A DNA stretch of 64,000 nt from Cladorhizidae sp. MBARI D1340-BT2 (GCA_028752905.1 JAQNBH010000012.1:25739816-25803815); one strand, 5' to 3'. Shown: positions 1 to 12,943, counted from the stretch's first letter. Notes: generated from the sequence alone by a model not told the origin. Numbers and translations: made by a program.

Positions 1-584
1 CCCCCCCCCCCTATTTTAAGCAATATGCTATTCTCAATGAACTCTCAGTTGATATAATAACCTTACAATAACCTCCTCACTAATCAACTTTGCTCTAGCC
101 TTCATCAGGAATATGACGGTTATTGTAAAATATGCCTATTCTTCATAATTTTACTACTGGAACACTCTGAATTGTCCAATGCATTGTACCAACTAAGAAA
201 TCTGTTTCTCGATCCAGTAAAACACGTGATACTAGGTAAAGGATCAGCATACAATAAAAATGCATACATGTGTATGTGCAATATCGAGTCTAAGCTGAGT
301 CAGCATATAGCTGCACTTTTCGCTAAAGCTTCTGAAGAAGCTGACTCTTATGACAAGTTAAAACACAAACCTACAACAAAACCAGGTATTACTTATGACC
401 CACGTATCTAAGTGTATAATTGTGCAGTACTCATCAAAATGTCCTTGACGTTTCTATTGCGTTTGATCCCTGTGTAAATCTACGGAGTGTGTGGATCCAC
501 ATTTTTTATTGGCCTTTGTTTAAATAAATTCCGTGGGGAAGGGATAGGCAATTAATTAATATTATTAACGATATAGAGCTGCAG

Positions 585-1080
585 GACGTTGGGATGCGCC
601 TGGTCCTAGCATGTTATCTTATACTAGCACATTAATAATATTTGTTCAATGTAGTGTTGATGCATAAGTAATTGTTGATCACAACTAGGTTCTGTACATA
701 TAAAAAATAATATATATATTTTTTTTAAGGAGTTGCTTGCTTCAGGTTATCATGCCTCTTCATCATGCCTCTTCCTGCATGCCAGATGTTCCACTCCTTT
801 TAAGGTGATGCCTCAGAGGATTCAGAACATACTGCCTGCAATACTTGGTCTACGTCATTATCAGTAGCCAGCTTGCATTACCAGTAAATGGTGGTATACT
901 TATTTTATCTTGTTATCGTTACCTTTCCAACACCATATTCTTCTCAAGTCCAGCTTGAGTGACTCTTTCGGATATCGTGCCAAGAATAGCTAACTTCACC
1001 TCGATCTTTTGTAGCCAGCCCCAACCAAGAACCAACGAATCTTTTACTGTCAATAGTCATTACCATGTTTAACTGGGACT
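585..1080. repeat. Diverged dispersed repeat, copy 1
   Basis: Shares clear stretches with 48085-48640, in the same order and strand: CTGCAGG.C.TTGGGATG with AGGTCCTAG/TGGTCCTAG, then GTAGTGTTG.ATG, then TCCAGCT.AAGTG/TTGAGTG with TTCGGATATC.TGCCAAGAAT and AGCTAAC. Divergence is high. No coding sequence is seen. Copy 2 lies between ends that resemble pogo/Tigger-type termini, so a non-autonomous DNA element is likely. Confidence 0.6.
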
Positions 1081-1494
1081 TGGATATGCAAGGTGTGCTG
1101 TATATGGAATTTTCGAATCTGTGAAGTAGCTACAAGCCTGCAACAGCTTCAGAACATGACAATACTAATGACAGGTATAGTGTAGCTTACTCTACTCTCG
1201 CTACTTTCTGGATTGTAACATTCTGTATGACTCCTGCTTGCTTCATCAACAGAAAAACTTCAAGCTCGTCTACCAGAGGACTCTCTTTGGGGAAGACCAT
1301 GATTGAAGAAGTTCTTTAGGCTCATCTAGATTTACCTAACCACTTTCATGGACAGAATGTATTAGTCTAAATATAAATCATTTTCTATTATTGCATCACG
1401 TTCCTCATATGGAAATTTTTTCTATTTATAGGCCACAGAAGATTGAGAAATATTTCCCCCATGATGCATAAATTGAGCTTTTACGGTAGAAATA

Positions 1495-1740
1495 AACATG
1501 GCAAAGAAGAACATCTATGATTGGTGAGTGCAGTTTATGTACATGTCTATGTGTTGTCTGTGATGAATGTCTTGTTGACAACCTCTGTACCATCCTCAAC
1601 TGCAGTTCATAGTCTATTATGACAATGCAATACTGTTCTGGTTCTATTGTTCTGATCGTTAGTAATGCCCAAGTTAGCCAGTAAGTCATTCATGAGTATA
1701 TGTTGCTTTGAGATGTTAAAAATAAATTTATATTTTGGCG
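1495..1740 (+). repeat. 5' LTR-like segment of a decayed Ty3/gypsy element
   Basis: Similar to 8335-8550: both hold CATTGTCTATG/CATGTCTATG, CCTC.GTACCATCC, ATGCAATA.TGTTCTGG-like blocks and CCCAAGTTAGCCAGT. Just after it comes TTTGGCGATGAGGATGGTGA, the kind of sequence seen at the primer-binding start of many Ty3/gypsy elements. The LTRs have diverged strongly, so the insertion is old. Edges are approximate. Confidence 0.5.
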
Positions 1741-1949
1741 ATGAGGATGGTGACTACACTGGTCTGCTAAGTATGGAACCCTCCCTGAGTTTCATCCAGA
1801 CAGTGGGTCTGTCAGGTCCTTTTTCTCAAAGCTAACTCGATTCCTGATGAAAAGGAAGCAAGTATATTTCTCAGCTGTATAAGAGGGAACACTTAAGACC
1901 TCCTGCTACTGAGAAGTCTTCTAGCTCCTATTAAGCTGGAGGATGCCAG

Positions 1950-3465
1950 TACATTAGAAACTCATACAACATTTCAAACCAAAGCCAAACATTATCGGCC
2001 AGAGATTTAACTTCTATCAGAGGAAACAGAGGATTAACAAAAGTATCACAGAATTCATCACTGCATTAAGGAAGCTCACCAGAGACTGAGGAGTATCATT
2101 GAATGACACCCTGCGTGAGTGATCGGTTCATTGGAGGTTTGAAGAGCACCAGCATTCAAAATAAACTACTCTCTATGAAAGAACACCTCAGCAGATGCTT
2201 GCAACATAACCAAGAACTCATGCTAAGGCCTTCAGCGGCACGGGAGCAAGTGGCGCTTTACTCCACCATACAGCAAGACAGCAGAAATCAAACACACTCC
2301 TAAAAGGCAGCTCATTGTAGCAAAGTGACTGTAGTGAATTCCTCTCACTAGATATCGACCAGTATTCATTGCAAAATCCTACCAATCTGACAATGGGTCT
2401 ATGGGAACACACATTGGATGAACATCACACAGGCTTCAGGCTGAAGTACGTTGACATTCACATCCTTGTCTGTAGGTCCAGCAATTACAAAATTATATCG
2501 TGCTAAGGCGAACCAGCAATTGGTATTGGAAGAACAGTCAAAAGACTACACCATTACTACTCATCAAGAACTGTATCATTATACGTGCCATTCTGAATTG
2601 CATTAGCCCCAGCGGTTTTTGAAAGATCGATGGACACGATACGGCAAGGAACACCGAATGTCATTTGCTATCTTGATGACATACACATCAGTGGGCCTGA
2701 TGATGAAACACACTTGGGAAGCCTTCGGCAAGTCGTTTGTTGGCTCAAGGAACATGGCCTCCTTTCAAACCCAAAAAGTGCGAGTTAATGAAGGAAGGCA
2801 TCAGTAGAATACCTCGTGCACAAGCCGAATGTCAAGGGATTGCACCATCTGGCAAGTGAGATAGATGCCATTGTTGAAGCACTGGAGTCACAAGACATTT
2901 ACCCGTACCTAGGACTCCGTAAGTATTATGGGAAACTTTTCCCGAATCTGGCTACTGTGGCATACCGCATAATTTGGGGTGAAGTAGAAATGAACAAGGG
3001 AGTGACTGAAGCATTTGTTACCACCATACAATCTCTTGTATCCTCAGATGACATTTTGACCCCAAATTACATATTTCCCTTGCAGGTGATGCCTCTGCAT
3101 ATTGGCTGGGGGCCGTCATATCATACACAGTGACAGATGGGACTGAGTGTCTGAGTGCATTTTCTTCGCAGATATTGTAGACTGAAAATAATTGTGGAAA
3201 AAGAAATGGCTTAATTGATTTTTGGTCCATTGGAAGGTGATTGACCCTGGTAATAGACCATAAGCCATTAACAGCCATAAGAATGGGATACCAACACTAG
3301 CTGCCACTTGCCTGCAACATTGGGTGGGCAGTTCTTCTGCCTGCATATTCATACACAAAAAACAACTGCAGCACATGCAAATGCTGACAGGTTGTCATGG
3401 ATACCACTTCCCCAGATCACATCTGAAGGGCAGTCCCTGGAAGCATCCATTTTCATCTTCACCCA
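1950..3465 (+). pseudogene. Ty3/gypsy gag-pol remnant: gag, partial RT, RNase H
   Basis: Gag-like sequence at 2020-2320 (SITEFITALRKLTRD, then LNDTLRE, RFIGGLKSTSIQNKLL). Reverse transcriptase at 2590-2800 has CYLDDIHISGPDDETHL and LKEHGLLSNPKKCELM. RNase H/connection at 2890-3290 has LRKYYGKLFPNLATV and DHKPLTAI. Frames change repeatedly and stops interrupt it. Protease and the first half of RT are missing, since only about 300 bp separate gag from the YLDD motif. It is a dead copy. An intact relative elsewhere in the genome is likely but not shown. Confidence 0.75.
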
Positions 3466-3504
3466 GATCAAAAGATTACCTATTACTGTTGTTCAAGTTT
3501 GTCA

Positions 3505-6500
3505 GCTACTACTCCAGGTGCAGTGTTGTTTGTCCAGCTACTACTAGCACAGGTGCAGTGTTGTTTGTCCTGATACTACTAGCACAGGTGCAGTGTTGTT
3601 TGTCTAGCTACTACTAGCACAGGTGCAGTGTTGTTTGTCCAGCTACTACTAGCACAGGTGCAGTGTTGTTTGTCCAGCTACTACTAGCACAGGTGCAGTG
3701 TTGTTTGTCTAGCTACTACTAGCACAGATGCAGTGTTGTTTGTCTAGCTACTACTAGCACAGGTGCAGTGTTGTTTGTCCAGCTACTACTAGCACAGGTG
3801 CAGTGTTGTTTGTCCAGCTACTACTAGCACAGGTGCAGTGTTGTTTGTCCAGCTACTACTAGCACAGGTGCAGTGTTGTTTGTCTAGCTACTACTAGCAC
3901 AGGTGCAGTGATGTTTGTCTAGCTACTACTAGCACAGGTGCAGTGTTGTTTGTCCAGCTACTACTAGCACAGGTGCAGTGTTGTTTGTCTAGCTACTACT
4001 AGCACAGGTGCAGTGATGTTTGTCTAGCTACTACTAGCACAGGTACAGTGTTGTTTGTCTAGCTACTACTAGCACAGGTGCAGTGTTGTTTGTCCAGCTA
4101 CTACTAGCACAGGTGCAGTGTTGTTTGTCTAGCTACTACTAGCACAGGTGCAGTGTTGTTTGTCCAGCTACTACTAGCACAGGTGCAGTGTTGTTTGTCT
4201 AGCTACTACTAGCACAGGTGCAGTGTTGTTTGTCTAGCTACTACTAGCACAGGTGCAGTGTTGTTTGTCCAGCTACTACTAGCACAGGTGCAGTGTTGTT
4301 TGTCTAGCTACTACTAGCACAGGTGCAGTGTTGTTTGTCTAGCTACTACTAGCACAGGTGCAGTGTTGTTTGTCTAGCTACTACTAGCACAGGTGCAGTG
4401 TTGTTTGTCTAGCTACTACTAGCACAGGTGCAGTGTTGTTTGTCTAGCTATTACTAGTATAGGTGCAGTGTTGTTTGTCTAGCTCCTACTAGCACAGGTG
4501 CAGTGTTGTTTGTCCAGCTACTACTAGCACAGGTGCAGTGTTGTTTGTCCAGCTACTACTAGCACAGGTGCAGTGTTGTTTGTCTAGCTACTACTAGCAC
4601 AGGTGCAGTGTTGTTTGTCTAGCTACTACTAGCACAGGTGCAGTGTTGTTTGTCCAGCTACTACTAGCACAGGTGCAGTGTTGTTTGTCTAGCTACTACT
4701 AGCACAGGTGCAGTGTTGTTTGTCTAGCTACTACTAGCACAGGTGCAGTGTTGTTTGTCCAGCTACTACTAGCACAGGTGCAGTGTTGTTTGTCTAGCTA
4801 CTACTAGCACAGGTGCAGTGTTGTTGGTCCACCTACTACTAGCACAGGTGCAGTGTTGTTTGTCTAGCTACTACTAGCACAGGTGCAGTGTTGTTTGTCC
4901 AGCTACTACTAGCACAGGTGCAGTGTTGTTTGTCTAGCTACTACTAGCACAGGTGCAGTGTTGTTTGTCCAGCTACTACTAGCACAGGTGCAGTGTTGTT
5001 TGTCTAGCTACTACTAGCACAGGTGCAGTGTTGTTTGTCTAGCTACTACTAGCACAGGTGCAGTGTTGTTTGTCTAGCTATTACTAGCACAGGTGCAGTG
5101 TTGTTTGTCCAGCTACTACTAGCACAGGTGCAGTGTTGTTTGTCTAGCTACTACTAGCACAGGTGCAGTGTTGTTTGTCCAGCTACTACTAGCACAGGTG
5201 CAGTGTTGTTTGTCTAGCTACTACTAGCACAGGTGCAGTGTTGTTTGTCCAGCTACTACTAGCACAGGTGCAGTGTTGTTTGTCTAGCTATTACTAGCAC
5301 AGGTGCAGTGTTGTTTGTCCAGCTACTACTAGCACAGGTGCAGTGTTGTTTGTCCAGCTACTACTAGCACAGGTGCAGTGTTGTTTGTCCAGCTACTACT
5401 AGCACAGGTGCAGTGATGTTTGTCTAGCTACTACTAGCACAGGTGCAGTGTTGTTTGTCCAGCTACTACTAGCACAGGTGCAGTGTTGTTTGTCTAGCTA
5501 CTACTAGCACAGGTGCAGTGTTGTTTGTCTAGCTACTACTAGCACAGGTGCAGTGTTGTTTGTCCAGCTACTACTAGCACAGGTGCAGTGTTGTTTGTCT
5601 AGCTACTACTAGCACAGGTGCAGTGTTGTTTGTATAGCTACTACTAGCACAGGTGCAGTGTTGTTTGTCCAGCTACTACTAGCACAGGTGCAGTGTTGTT
5701 TGTCTAGCTATTACTAGTACAGGTGCAGTGTTGTTTGTCCAGCTACTACTAGCACAGGTGGAGTGTTGTTTGTCTAGCTACTACTAGCACAGGTGCAGTG
5801 TTGTTTGTCTAGCTACTACTAGCACAGGTGCAGTGTTGTTTGTCTAGCTACTACTAGCACGGGTGCAGTGTTGTTTGTCTAGCTACTACTAGCACAGGTG
5901 CAGTGTTGTTGTCCAGCTACTACTAGCACAGGTGCAGTGTTGTTTGTCCAGCTACTACTAGCACAGGTGCAGTGTTGTTTGTCCAGCTACTACTAGCACA
6001 GGTGCAGTGTTGTTTGTCTAGCTACTACTAGCACAGGTGCAGTGTTGTTTGTCTAGCTACTACTAGCACAGGTGCAGTGTTGTTTGTCTAGCTACTACTA
6101 GCACAGGTGCAGTGTTGTTTGTCCAGCTACTACTAGCACAGGTGCAGTGTTGTTTGTCTAGCTACTACTAGCACAGGTGCAGTGTTGTTTGTCCAGCTAC
6201 TACTAGCACAGGTGCAGTGTTGTTTGTCCAGCTACTACTAGCACAGGTGCAGTGTTGTTTGTCTAGCTACTACTAGCACAGGTGCAGTGTTGTTTGTCTA
6301 GCTACTACTAGCACAGGTGCAGTGTTGTTTGTGCAGCTACTACTAGCACAGGTGCAGTGTTGTTTGTCCAGCTACTACTAGCACAGGTGCAGTGTTGTTT
6401 GTCCAGCTACTACTAGCACAGGTGCAGTGTTGTTTGTCTAGCTACTACTAGCACAGGTGCAGTGTTGTTTGTCCAGCTACTACTAGCACAGGTACAGTGT

Positions 6501-7212
6501 TGTTTGTCCAGCTACTACTAGCACAGGTGCAGTGTTGTTTGTTCAGCTACTACTAGCATAGGTGCAGTGTTGTTTGTCCAGCTACTACTAGCACAGGTGC
6601 AGTGTTGTTTGTCTAGCTACTACTAGCACAGGTGCAGTGTTGTTTGTCTAGCTACTACTAGCATAGGTGCAGTGTTGTTTGTCCAGCTACTACTAGCACA
6701 GGTGCAGTGTTGTTTGTCCAGCTACTACTAGCACAGGTGCAGTGTTGTTTGTCCAGCTACTACTAGCACAGGTGCAGTGTTGTTTGTCTAGCTACTACTA
6801 GCACAGGTGCAGTGTTGTTTGTCCAGCTACTACTAGCATAGGTGCAGTGTTGTTTGTCCAGCTACTACTAGCACAGGTGCAGTGTTGTTTGTCTAGCTAC
6901 TACTAGCACAGGTGCAGTGTTGTTTGTCTAGCTACTACTAGCACAGGTGCAGTGTTGTTTGTCTAGCTACTACTAGCACAGGTGCAGTGTTGTTTGTCCA
7001 GCTACTACTAGCACAGGTGCAGTGTTGTTTGTCCAGCTACTACTAGCACAGGTGCAGTGTTGCTTGTCCAGCTACTACTAGCACAGGTGCAGTGTTGTTT
7101 GTCCAGCTACACTAGCACAGGTGCAGTGTTGTTTGTCTAGCTACTACTAGCACAGGTGCCGTGTTGTTTGTCCAGCTACTACTAGCACAGGTGCAGTGTT
7201 GTTTGTCCAGCA
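3505..7212. repeat. 35-bp minisatellite, about 106 copies, inside the gypsy element
   Basis: Unit AGCTACTACTAGCACAGGTG continuing CAGTGTTGTTTGTCC. The register is strict except for single-base losses near 5911 and 7110. The main variation is C or T at one position (GTCCAGC versus GTCTAGC), which gives two interspersed unit types. It sits between the RNase H and integrase parts of the retroelement, and expanded after or within it. Confidence 0.97.
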
Positions 7213-8080
7213 TGTTGAGCAAAGCATTGCAGTTCACATGGCAAGGTTGGCCAGAAAAGTCGAAGTGATCTGGACCTTTCAAGAACAGGGAGAAGGAGCT
7301 GTCCATCGTGAATTATTGTCCACTGTAGGGAACGGGAGTCGTTGTACGTACATTCCAAGCTGAGAGGGAGTATTTTGAAAGAGCTACACAAACCCATCCA
7401 GGCATATTGACAAGAATGAAGGCTATTGCTTGTAGCAATGTGTGATGCTCAGGGATATATTAACAAATTGAAACACTGGCAAAAAGTTGTCTCCCACATA
7501 GGAGCGTCAAAAATGTTCCATCAGCTTCCCCCTACATCCATGGATATGGATGGCTTAATCCATGGCAATGCATCCATGTGTAGCTGGTCTTTTCATGAAA
7601 CAATATTTATCATCATCGTAGATACGCACTCCAAATGGCCTGAGGTCTACAAGATAAACTCTACTTCTGCCCAGAGCACCATCAAAGTATTGACAAGTTG
7701 TTTGCCAAATATGGTCTGCACGTCCAACTTGTGTTGGATAACTGCCTGCAGTTGTGGTGGCTGAGTTTTCAGAGCGCCTTCAAGAAAATCACAAGCAATG
7801 CTCCCCTTACTTCCCAGCCTCAAATGGGTTGGCAGCTAAGACCAACATTGAAGATGGAGTACTCGATAACCACGCCAAGTGAGTACAACAGCACGACCAA
7901 CAGGCTTGCACTCGAGAACTAGTTGTGGGACAAGTTGATGGCGGTTCAGGAGACAAGTGGAATCCTGGAGTCGTTATTCGGAAGCAAGATGCTTCATATA
8001 TGATTGAGACTGAAACAGGTTTACAGTGGAGGCATCATTTGGATCAAGGTTAATCAGAGTTTCTGCTAATGCAGCACCTG
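7213..8080 (+). pseudogene. Ty3/gypsy integrase remnant
   Basis: Resumes the same pol after the array. 7350-7410 reads SILKELHKPIQAY, like the H2C2 zinc region (LKELHxxHPGI). 7520-7760 gives, over shifted frames, VDTHSKWPEVYKI, a TIKVL helix and KYGLHVQLVLDN, the first integrase Asp and the DNG-like second Asp. 7760-7860 holds EFSERLQENH-like and PASNGLA (family YHPxSNGxAE). Many frame changes; dead. Confidence 0.75.
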
Positions 8081-8334
8081 AAGTAGACAACAGTGAGTGT
8101 GCTCAGCATTAGAGACCGAACTTCAACTTAAGAATAGACCAGAAGACAGAACTGAAGTGCATTCATCACTGCCACCAAATTTATTCGTCCTTAACCCACC
8201 TATGTAAAGTGTAACTCCAGCTCCTGAAGTGGCTGCTCGATATTCCTGTAGGACTATTTATAGAGTAGTCACTGAACAACTTAAACATTACGTTTTTGTA
8301 TTTTTCTCATCCTCACTTTGGTTTAGTTGGGGAG

Positions 8335-8550
8335 GAGTCTAGTGTGCATGCAAGACTGTGATGCCTGTAGTGGATGTGTGCATTGTCTATGATTTTCTGT
8401 GGGTGTCGTTGATTTGACCTCGGTACCATCCCCTTCACCTGTGGTCATGGCATGCAATATTGTCCTGGAACTTTCATTCTGATGGTGTTGTTCCCAAGTT
8501 AGCCAGTGAGGAATTGATGTTATTATAACTAACAAAAATACAATAGCTCT
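8335..8550 (+). repeat. 3' LTR-like segment of the gypsy element
   Basis: Preceded by a purine-rich TTGGGGAGGAG that could be the polypurine tract. Shares the block order described for 1495-1740, ending CCCAAGTTAGCCAGTGAGG. Exact ends cannot be fixed because the two copies are diverged. Confidence 0.5.
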
Positions 8551-9717
8551 GGAGTTGCACTGAGTAACTTCTTACACATGAAAGTGACTGCTCGACTTAA
8601 AAAACTAAAAATCCAAAATAGAAATGAGACAAAAGATGTGTTTTAGTATTAAAAAAATATATATATACATACATATACTGTATATATATATCTATATATA
8701 TATATATACATACATATACTGTATATATATATCTATATATATATATATACATACATATACTGTGTATATATCTCTATACAACATGCATATCAATATATAT
8801 ATATGGTCAGTGTAGAGTGTGGTAAGTTGTTTATGAGCATGTGCCTGTAATTTCATGAGCCAAAGGTGAGTGAAAATACAGCCTACAAGTGAAATGGCTT
8901 GCGATATTCCACGATATAATTGGGAGTCTTCGCTATTACCAGAGTTGTTGCTAGCACTAGATATGAGGAAATAGCCGTGTCATGGAGGCTATGTGTTCAC
9001 TGGCCCATCCCCACAGGTGGCTCGTGGGTTGCCTACCAGCCCTTATAAGATAACACTGTAATTAGACCCTGACCAATGGGTGGCAAGTAAGTATGTGCGT
9101 GCATCTACACGGCTCTAGGTATGAATTATGTTTCTCTAATTTCTGACCCTTTCCCGACCAATAACGACCATTTTTAAAATATCTAATATTGTATTTGATA
9201 TTTGACATCCACTATTTTAACACCATACTTCCATCACCACACCCACTCTAAAATTCCTTGCTCCAATGAGGGTATACAAATGACTTGACTTGGCGGTCAA
9301 ATTGATTTCAACATGCAAGGTGGTAATAAGGTAATTTCAGCCCACATAATTAACTCAAGAATTTGGGAAGTAACCTAGATGGAATGTCTAACTGGGGAGT
9401 CCAGATAAGGGAGCTTTCTCTATATCAGCAATGGATGATCCTCAACGATTACTGCAATAACCATCTAACATATTAACATATTATTTGGAACTACCCTTAA
9501 TGGTAACCAAACAACATTACTGGTGATCACTTATCAATTACATCACTTATCAATTACAATGATAAATGATAAACACAGTTTTTGTTGACACCTTACCAAT
9601 CAACATGGCATCCAGTTATTGTGATGACCCTTTACCAATAACCATGACATCCCTGTTATGTTACTGTGATGAACCCTCACCAAAAACCAAGAATGTTACC
9701 GTGCCAAAATCCCTTAC
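8551..9717. other. Intron or flanking DNA without a recognised gene
   Basis: Contains a TA-rich microsatellite with imperfect 56-bp higher repeats (8658-8815) and short diverged repeats around CCTTACCAAT (9590-9720). The expected last PIKfyve exon (YIRTFTWDK region) was looked for on the minus strand and not seen here or in 1-8550. Confidence 0.6.
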
Positions 9718-9896
9718 CAATTATTCCGACCACCCAATTATTCCGACCACTAGCATGCCGGCATTGTCATCAATGCAAGTAAGGAGAGAGTAGTCCATGA
9801 TGGAATTCTGGGCCAGGAACTCGCTGTCGGCCATGATGGCTTGCATCAGCACAAACTTGGAGTGAGGATGCACATATACAGGGGCGTGGCAGACAG
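9718..9896 (-). pseudogene. PIKFYVE: PIKfyve kinase exon with MDYSLL motif, frame broken by 17-bp duplication (block 27)
   Basis: After TTCTGCAG it reads PVYVHPHSKFVLMQAIMADS, EFLAQNSIMDYSLL and IDDNAGMLVVGII, matching LYIRSHSKAVL, HFLSSHLIIDYSLL and ELVVGIID. The Asp of MDYSLL is catalytic and is kept. The last 17 bp before the donor ATTG|GTAAGG are tandemly repeated (9718-9751 region), giving 179 instead of 162 bp, so the exon ends out of frame and meets a stop. The metal-binding Asp of GIID would be completed by the next exon, which is not in the window. Confidence 0.9.
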
Positions 9897-10214
9897 CTGC
9901 AGAAAGAGAGGAGCAAATGTTCTTCAAAGTAGAGAGATTGTAACTGTATAATTATAGCATACCCTCTTCCACATCTCTATTTGACATCTTTGAGTTTCCT
10001 TTCTATTCCCAAGCATTCCCTTATTTCCCTCTCTCCAGGCCGACAACACCTAAACTCCACCCACTTCACACCCTCCACATACACACTTACCTTAATTAAT
10101 CTCGTGGCTAGAGGGGAAAGGGTCTGCTAAACTAAAGTAGAACTTCTGTTCCAAGCGCATCTCTATCTTGGTAAGTTTGTGATGCCACCCTACTGTACAT
10201 GCTCACGAGAGTGA

Positions 10215-12478
10215 TGACATCACAAAAGCACCAGGATTGGGTGGGAACAAAAGCACCAGGATTGGGTGGGAACAAAAGCACCAGGATTGGGTGGGAACAA
10301 AAGCACCAGGATTGGGTGGGAAGAAAAGCACCAGGATTGGGTGAGAACAAAAGCACCAGGATTGGGTGGGAACAAAAGCACCAGGATTGGGTGGGAACAA
10401 AAGCACCAGGATTGGGTGGGAACAAAAGCACCAGGAGATTGGGTGGGAACAAAAGCACCAGGATTGGGTGGGAACAAAAGCACCAGGATTGGGTGGGAAC
10501 AAAAGCAAAAGCACCAGGATTGGGTGGCAACAAAAGCACCAGGATTGGGTGGGAACAAAAGCACCAGGATTGGGTGGGAACAAAAGCACCAGGATTGGAT
10601 GGGAACAAAAGCACCAGGATTGGGTGGGAACAAAAGCACCAGGATTGGGTGGGAACAAAAGCACCAGGATTGGGTGGGAACAAAAGCACCAGGATTGGGT
10701 GGGAACAAAAGCACCAGTATTGGGTGGGAACAAAAGCACCAGGATTGGATGGGAACAAAAGCACCAGGATTAGGTGGGAACAAAAGCACCAGGATTGGGT
10801 GAGAACAAAAGCACCAGGATTGGGTGGGAACAAAAGCACCAGGATTGGGGGGGAACAAAAGCACCAGGATTGGGTGGGAACAAAAGCACCAGGATTAGGT
10901 GGGAACAAAAGCACCAGGATTGGGTGGGAACAAAAGCACCAGGATTGGGTGGGAACAAAAGCACCAGGATTGGGTGGGAACAAAAGCACCAGGATTGGGT
11001 AGGAACAAAAGCACCAAGATTGGGTGGGAACAAAAGCACCAGGATTGGGTGGGAACAAAAGCACCAGGATTGGATGGGAACAAAAGCACCAGGATTGGGT
11101 GGGAACAAAAGCACCAGGATTGGGTGAGAACAAAAGCACCAGGATTGGGTGGGAACAAAAGCACCAGGATTGGGTGGGAACAAAAGCACCAGGATTGGGT
11201 GGGAACAAAAGCACCAGGATTGGGTGGGAACAAAAGCACCAGGATTGGGTGGGAACAAAAGCACCAGGATTGGGTGGGAACAAAAGCACCAGGATTGGGT
11301 GAGAACAAAAGCACCAGGATTGGGTGGGAACAAAAGCACCAGGATTGGGTGGGAACAAAAGCACCAGGATTGGGTGGGAACAAAAGCACCAGGATTGGGT
11401 GGGAACAAAAGCACCAGGATTGGGTGGGAACAAAAGCACCAGGATTGGGTGGGAACAAAAGCACCAGGATTGGGTGGGAACAAAAGCACCAGGATTGGGT
11501 GGGAACAAAAGCACCAGGATTGGGTGGGAACAACAGCACCAGGATTGGGTGGGAACAAAAGCACCAGGATTGGGTGGGAACAAAAGCACCAGGATTGGGT
11601 GAGAACAAAAGCACCAGGATTGGGTGGGAACAAAAGCACCAGGATTGGGTGGGAACAGGATTGGGTGGGAACAAAAGCACCAGGATTGGGTGGGAACAAA
11701 AGCACCAGGATTGGGTGGGAACAAACGCACCAGGATTGGGTGGGAACAAAAGCACCAGGATTGGGTGGGAACAAAAGCACCAGGATTGGGTGGGAACAAA
11801 AGCACCAGGATTGGGTGGGAACAAAAGCACCAGGATTGGGTGGGAACAACAGCACCAGGATTGGGTGGGAACAAAAGCACCAGGATTGGGTGGGAACAAA
11901 AGCACCAGGATTGGGTGAGAACAAAAGCACCAGGATTGGGTGGGAACAAAAGCACCAGGATTGGGTGAGAACAAAAGCACCAGGATTCGGTGGGAACAAA
12001 AGCACCAGGATTGGGTGGGAACAAAAGCACCAGGATTGGGTGGGAACAAAAGCACCAGGATTGGATGGGAACAAAAGCACCAGGATTGGGTGGGAACAAA
12101 AGCACCAGGATTGGATGGGAACAAAAGCACCAGGATTGGGTGGGAACAAAAGCACCAGGATTGGGTGGGAACAAAAGCACCAGGATTGGGTGGGAACAAA
12201 AGCACCAGGATTGGGTGGGAACAAAAGCACCAGGATTGGGTGGGAACAAAAGCACCAGGATTGGGTGGGAACAAAAGCACCAGGATTGGGTGGGAACAAA
12301 AGCACCAGGATTGGGTGGGAACAAAAGCACCAGGATTGGGTGGGAACAAAAGCACCAGGATTGGGTGGTAACAAAAGCACCAGGATTGGGTGGTAACAAC
12401 AGCACCAGGATTGGGTGGGAACAAAAGCACCAGGATTGGGTGGGAACAAAAGCACCAGGATTGGGTGGGAACAAAAGC
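10215..12478. repeat. 25-bp minisatellite, about 90 copies
   Basis: Unit AAAGCACCAGGATTGGGTGG plus GAACA. Very homogeneous, with scattered GAGAAC, GGATGG and AACAGC variants. One insertion of 6 bp (AAAAGC) near 10506 and a few truncated units change the register. Because 25 is not a multiple of 3 and no phase contains a stop on either strand, it produces long spurious open frames, up to 780 codons on the minus strand. Lies in the intron between PIKfyve blocks 26 and 27. Confidence 0.97.
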
Positions 12479-12943
12479 TTAGTGGGCCAGAGCCTTTTCC
12501 TCTCCAGTATGTCAAATAAGTCAAGGGTTAGCTATCCAGACTATACATGTACTTGCCCTACCCCATTGTGACATGCCCCCTTGCCACCCCCTCATCTCCT
12601 CCCACACACAACCATGCCCCAGGCTCCTCACACCCCCTATTGACACACCCATCCACACATAACCTCTCATGATAAACATGTACCCCAGATACACTTTCCC
12701 CACCCCCTCTCCACACCCATCCTTCACACATTTGTCCCACTCCACATACGCTCACAACACACCCCTCTACTTAGACTTCCCCAGCCCCTCCATACTCCCA
12801 CCTCCTCACCACAAACCTCCCCTTCCCCTTCATACAGGCACACCCCTCCACATACTGGCCACACGCATCCACATCCTTTCCTATTCTTTCATGCATGCCC
12901 ACTATTCCCCCCGCTCTGGCCACACCCCTCTAACCACACTCAC
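12479..12943. other. C/T-rich intron stretch
   Basis: Plus-strand CCCCA/CACACCC-rich sequence, about 460 bp, between the 25-bp array and the donor of PIKfyve block 26. No gene or clear unit. Confidence 0.7.

Noticed and set aside
3505..7212. CRISPR array
   Set aside because: Units are directly joined without unique spacers, copy number is above 100, and the DNA is eukaryotic; it is a minisatellite.
10132..12474. 780-codon minus-strand open frame as a repeat protein gene
   Set aside because: It is the 25-bp minisatellite read through; all frames on both strands are equally open and it lies in a PIKfyve intron.
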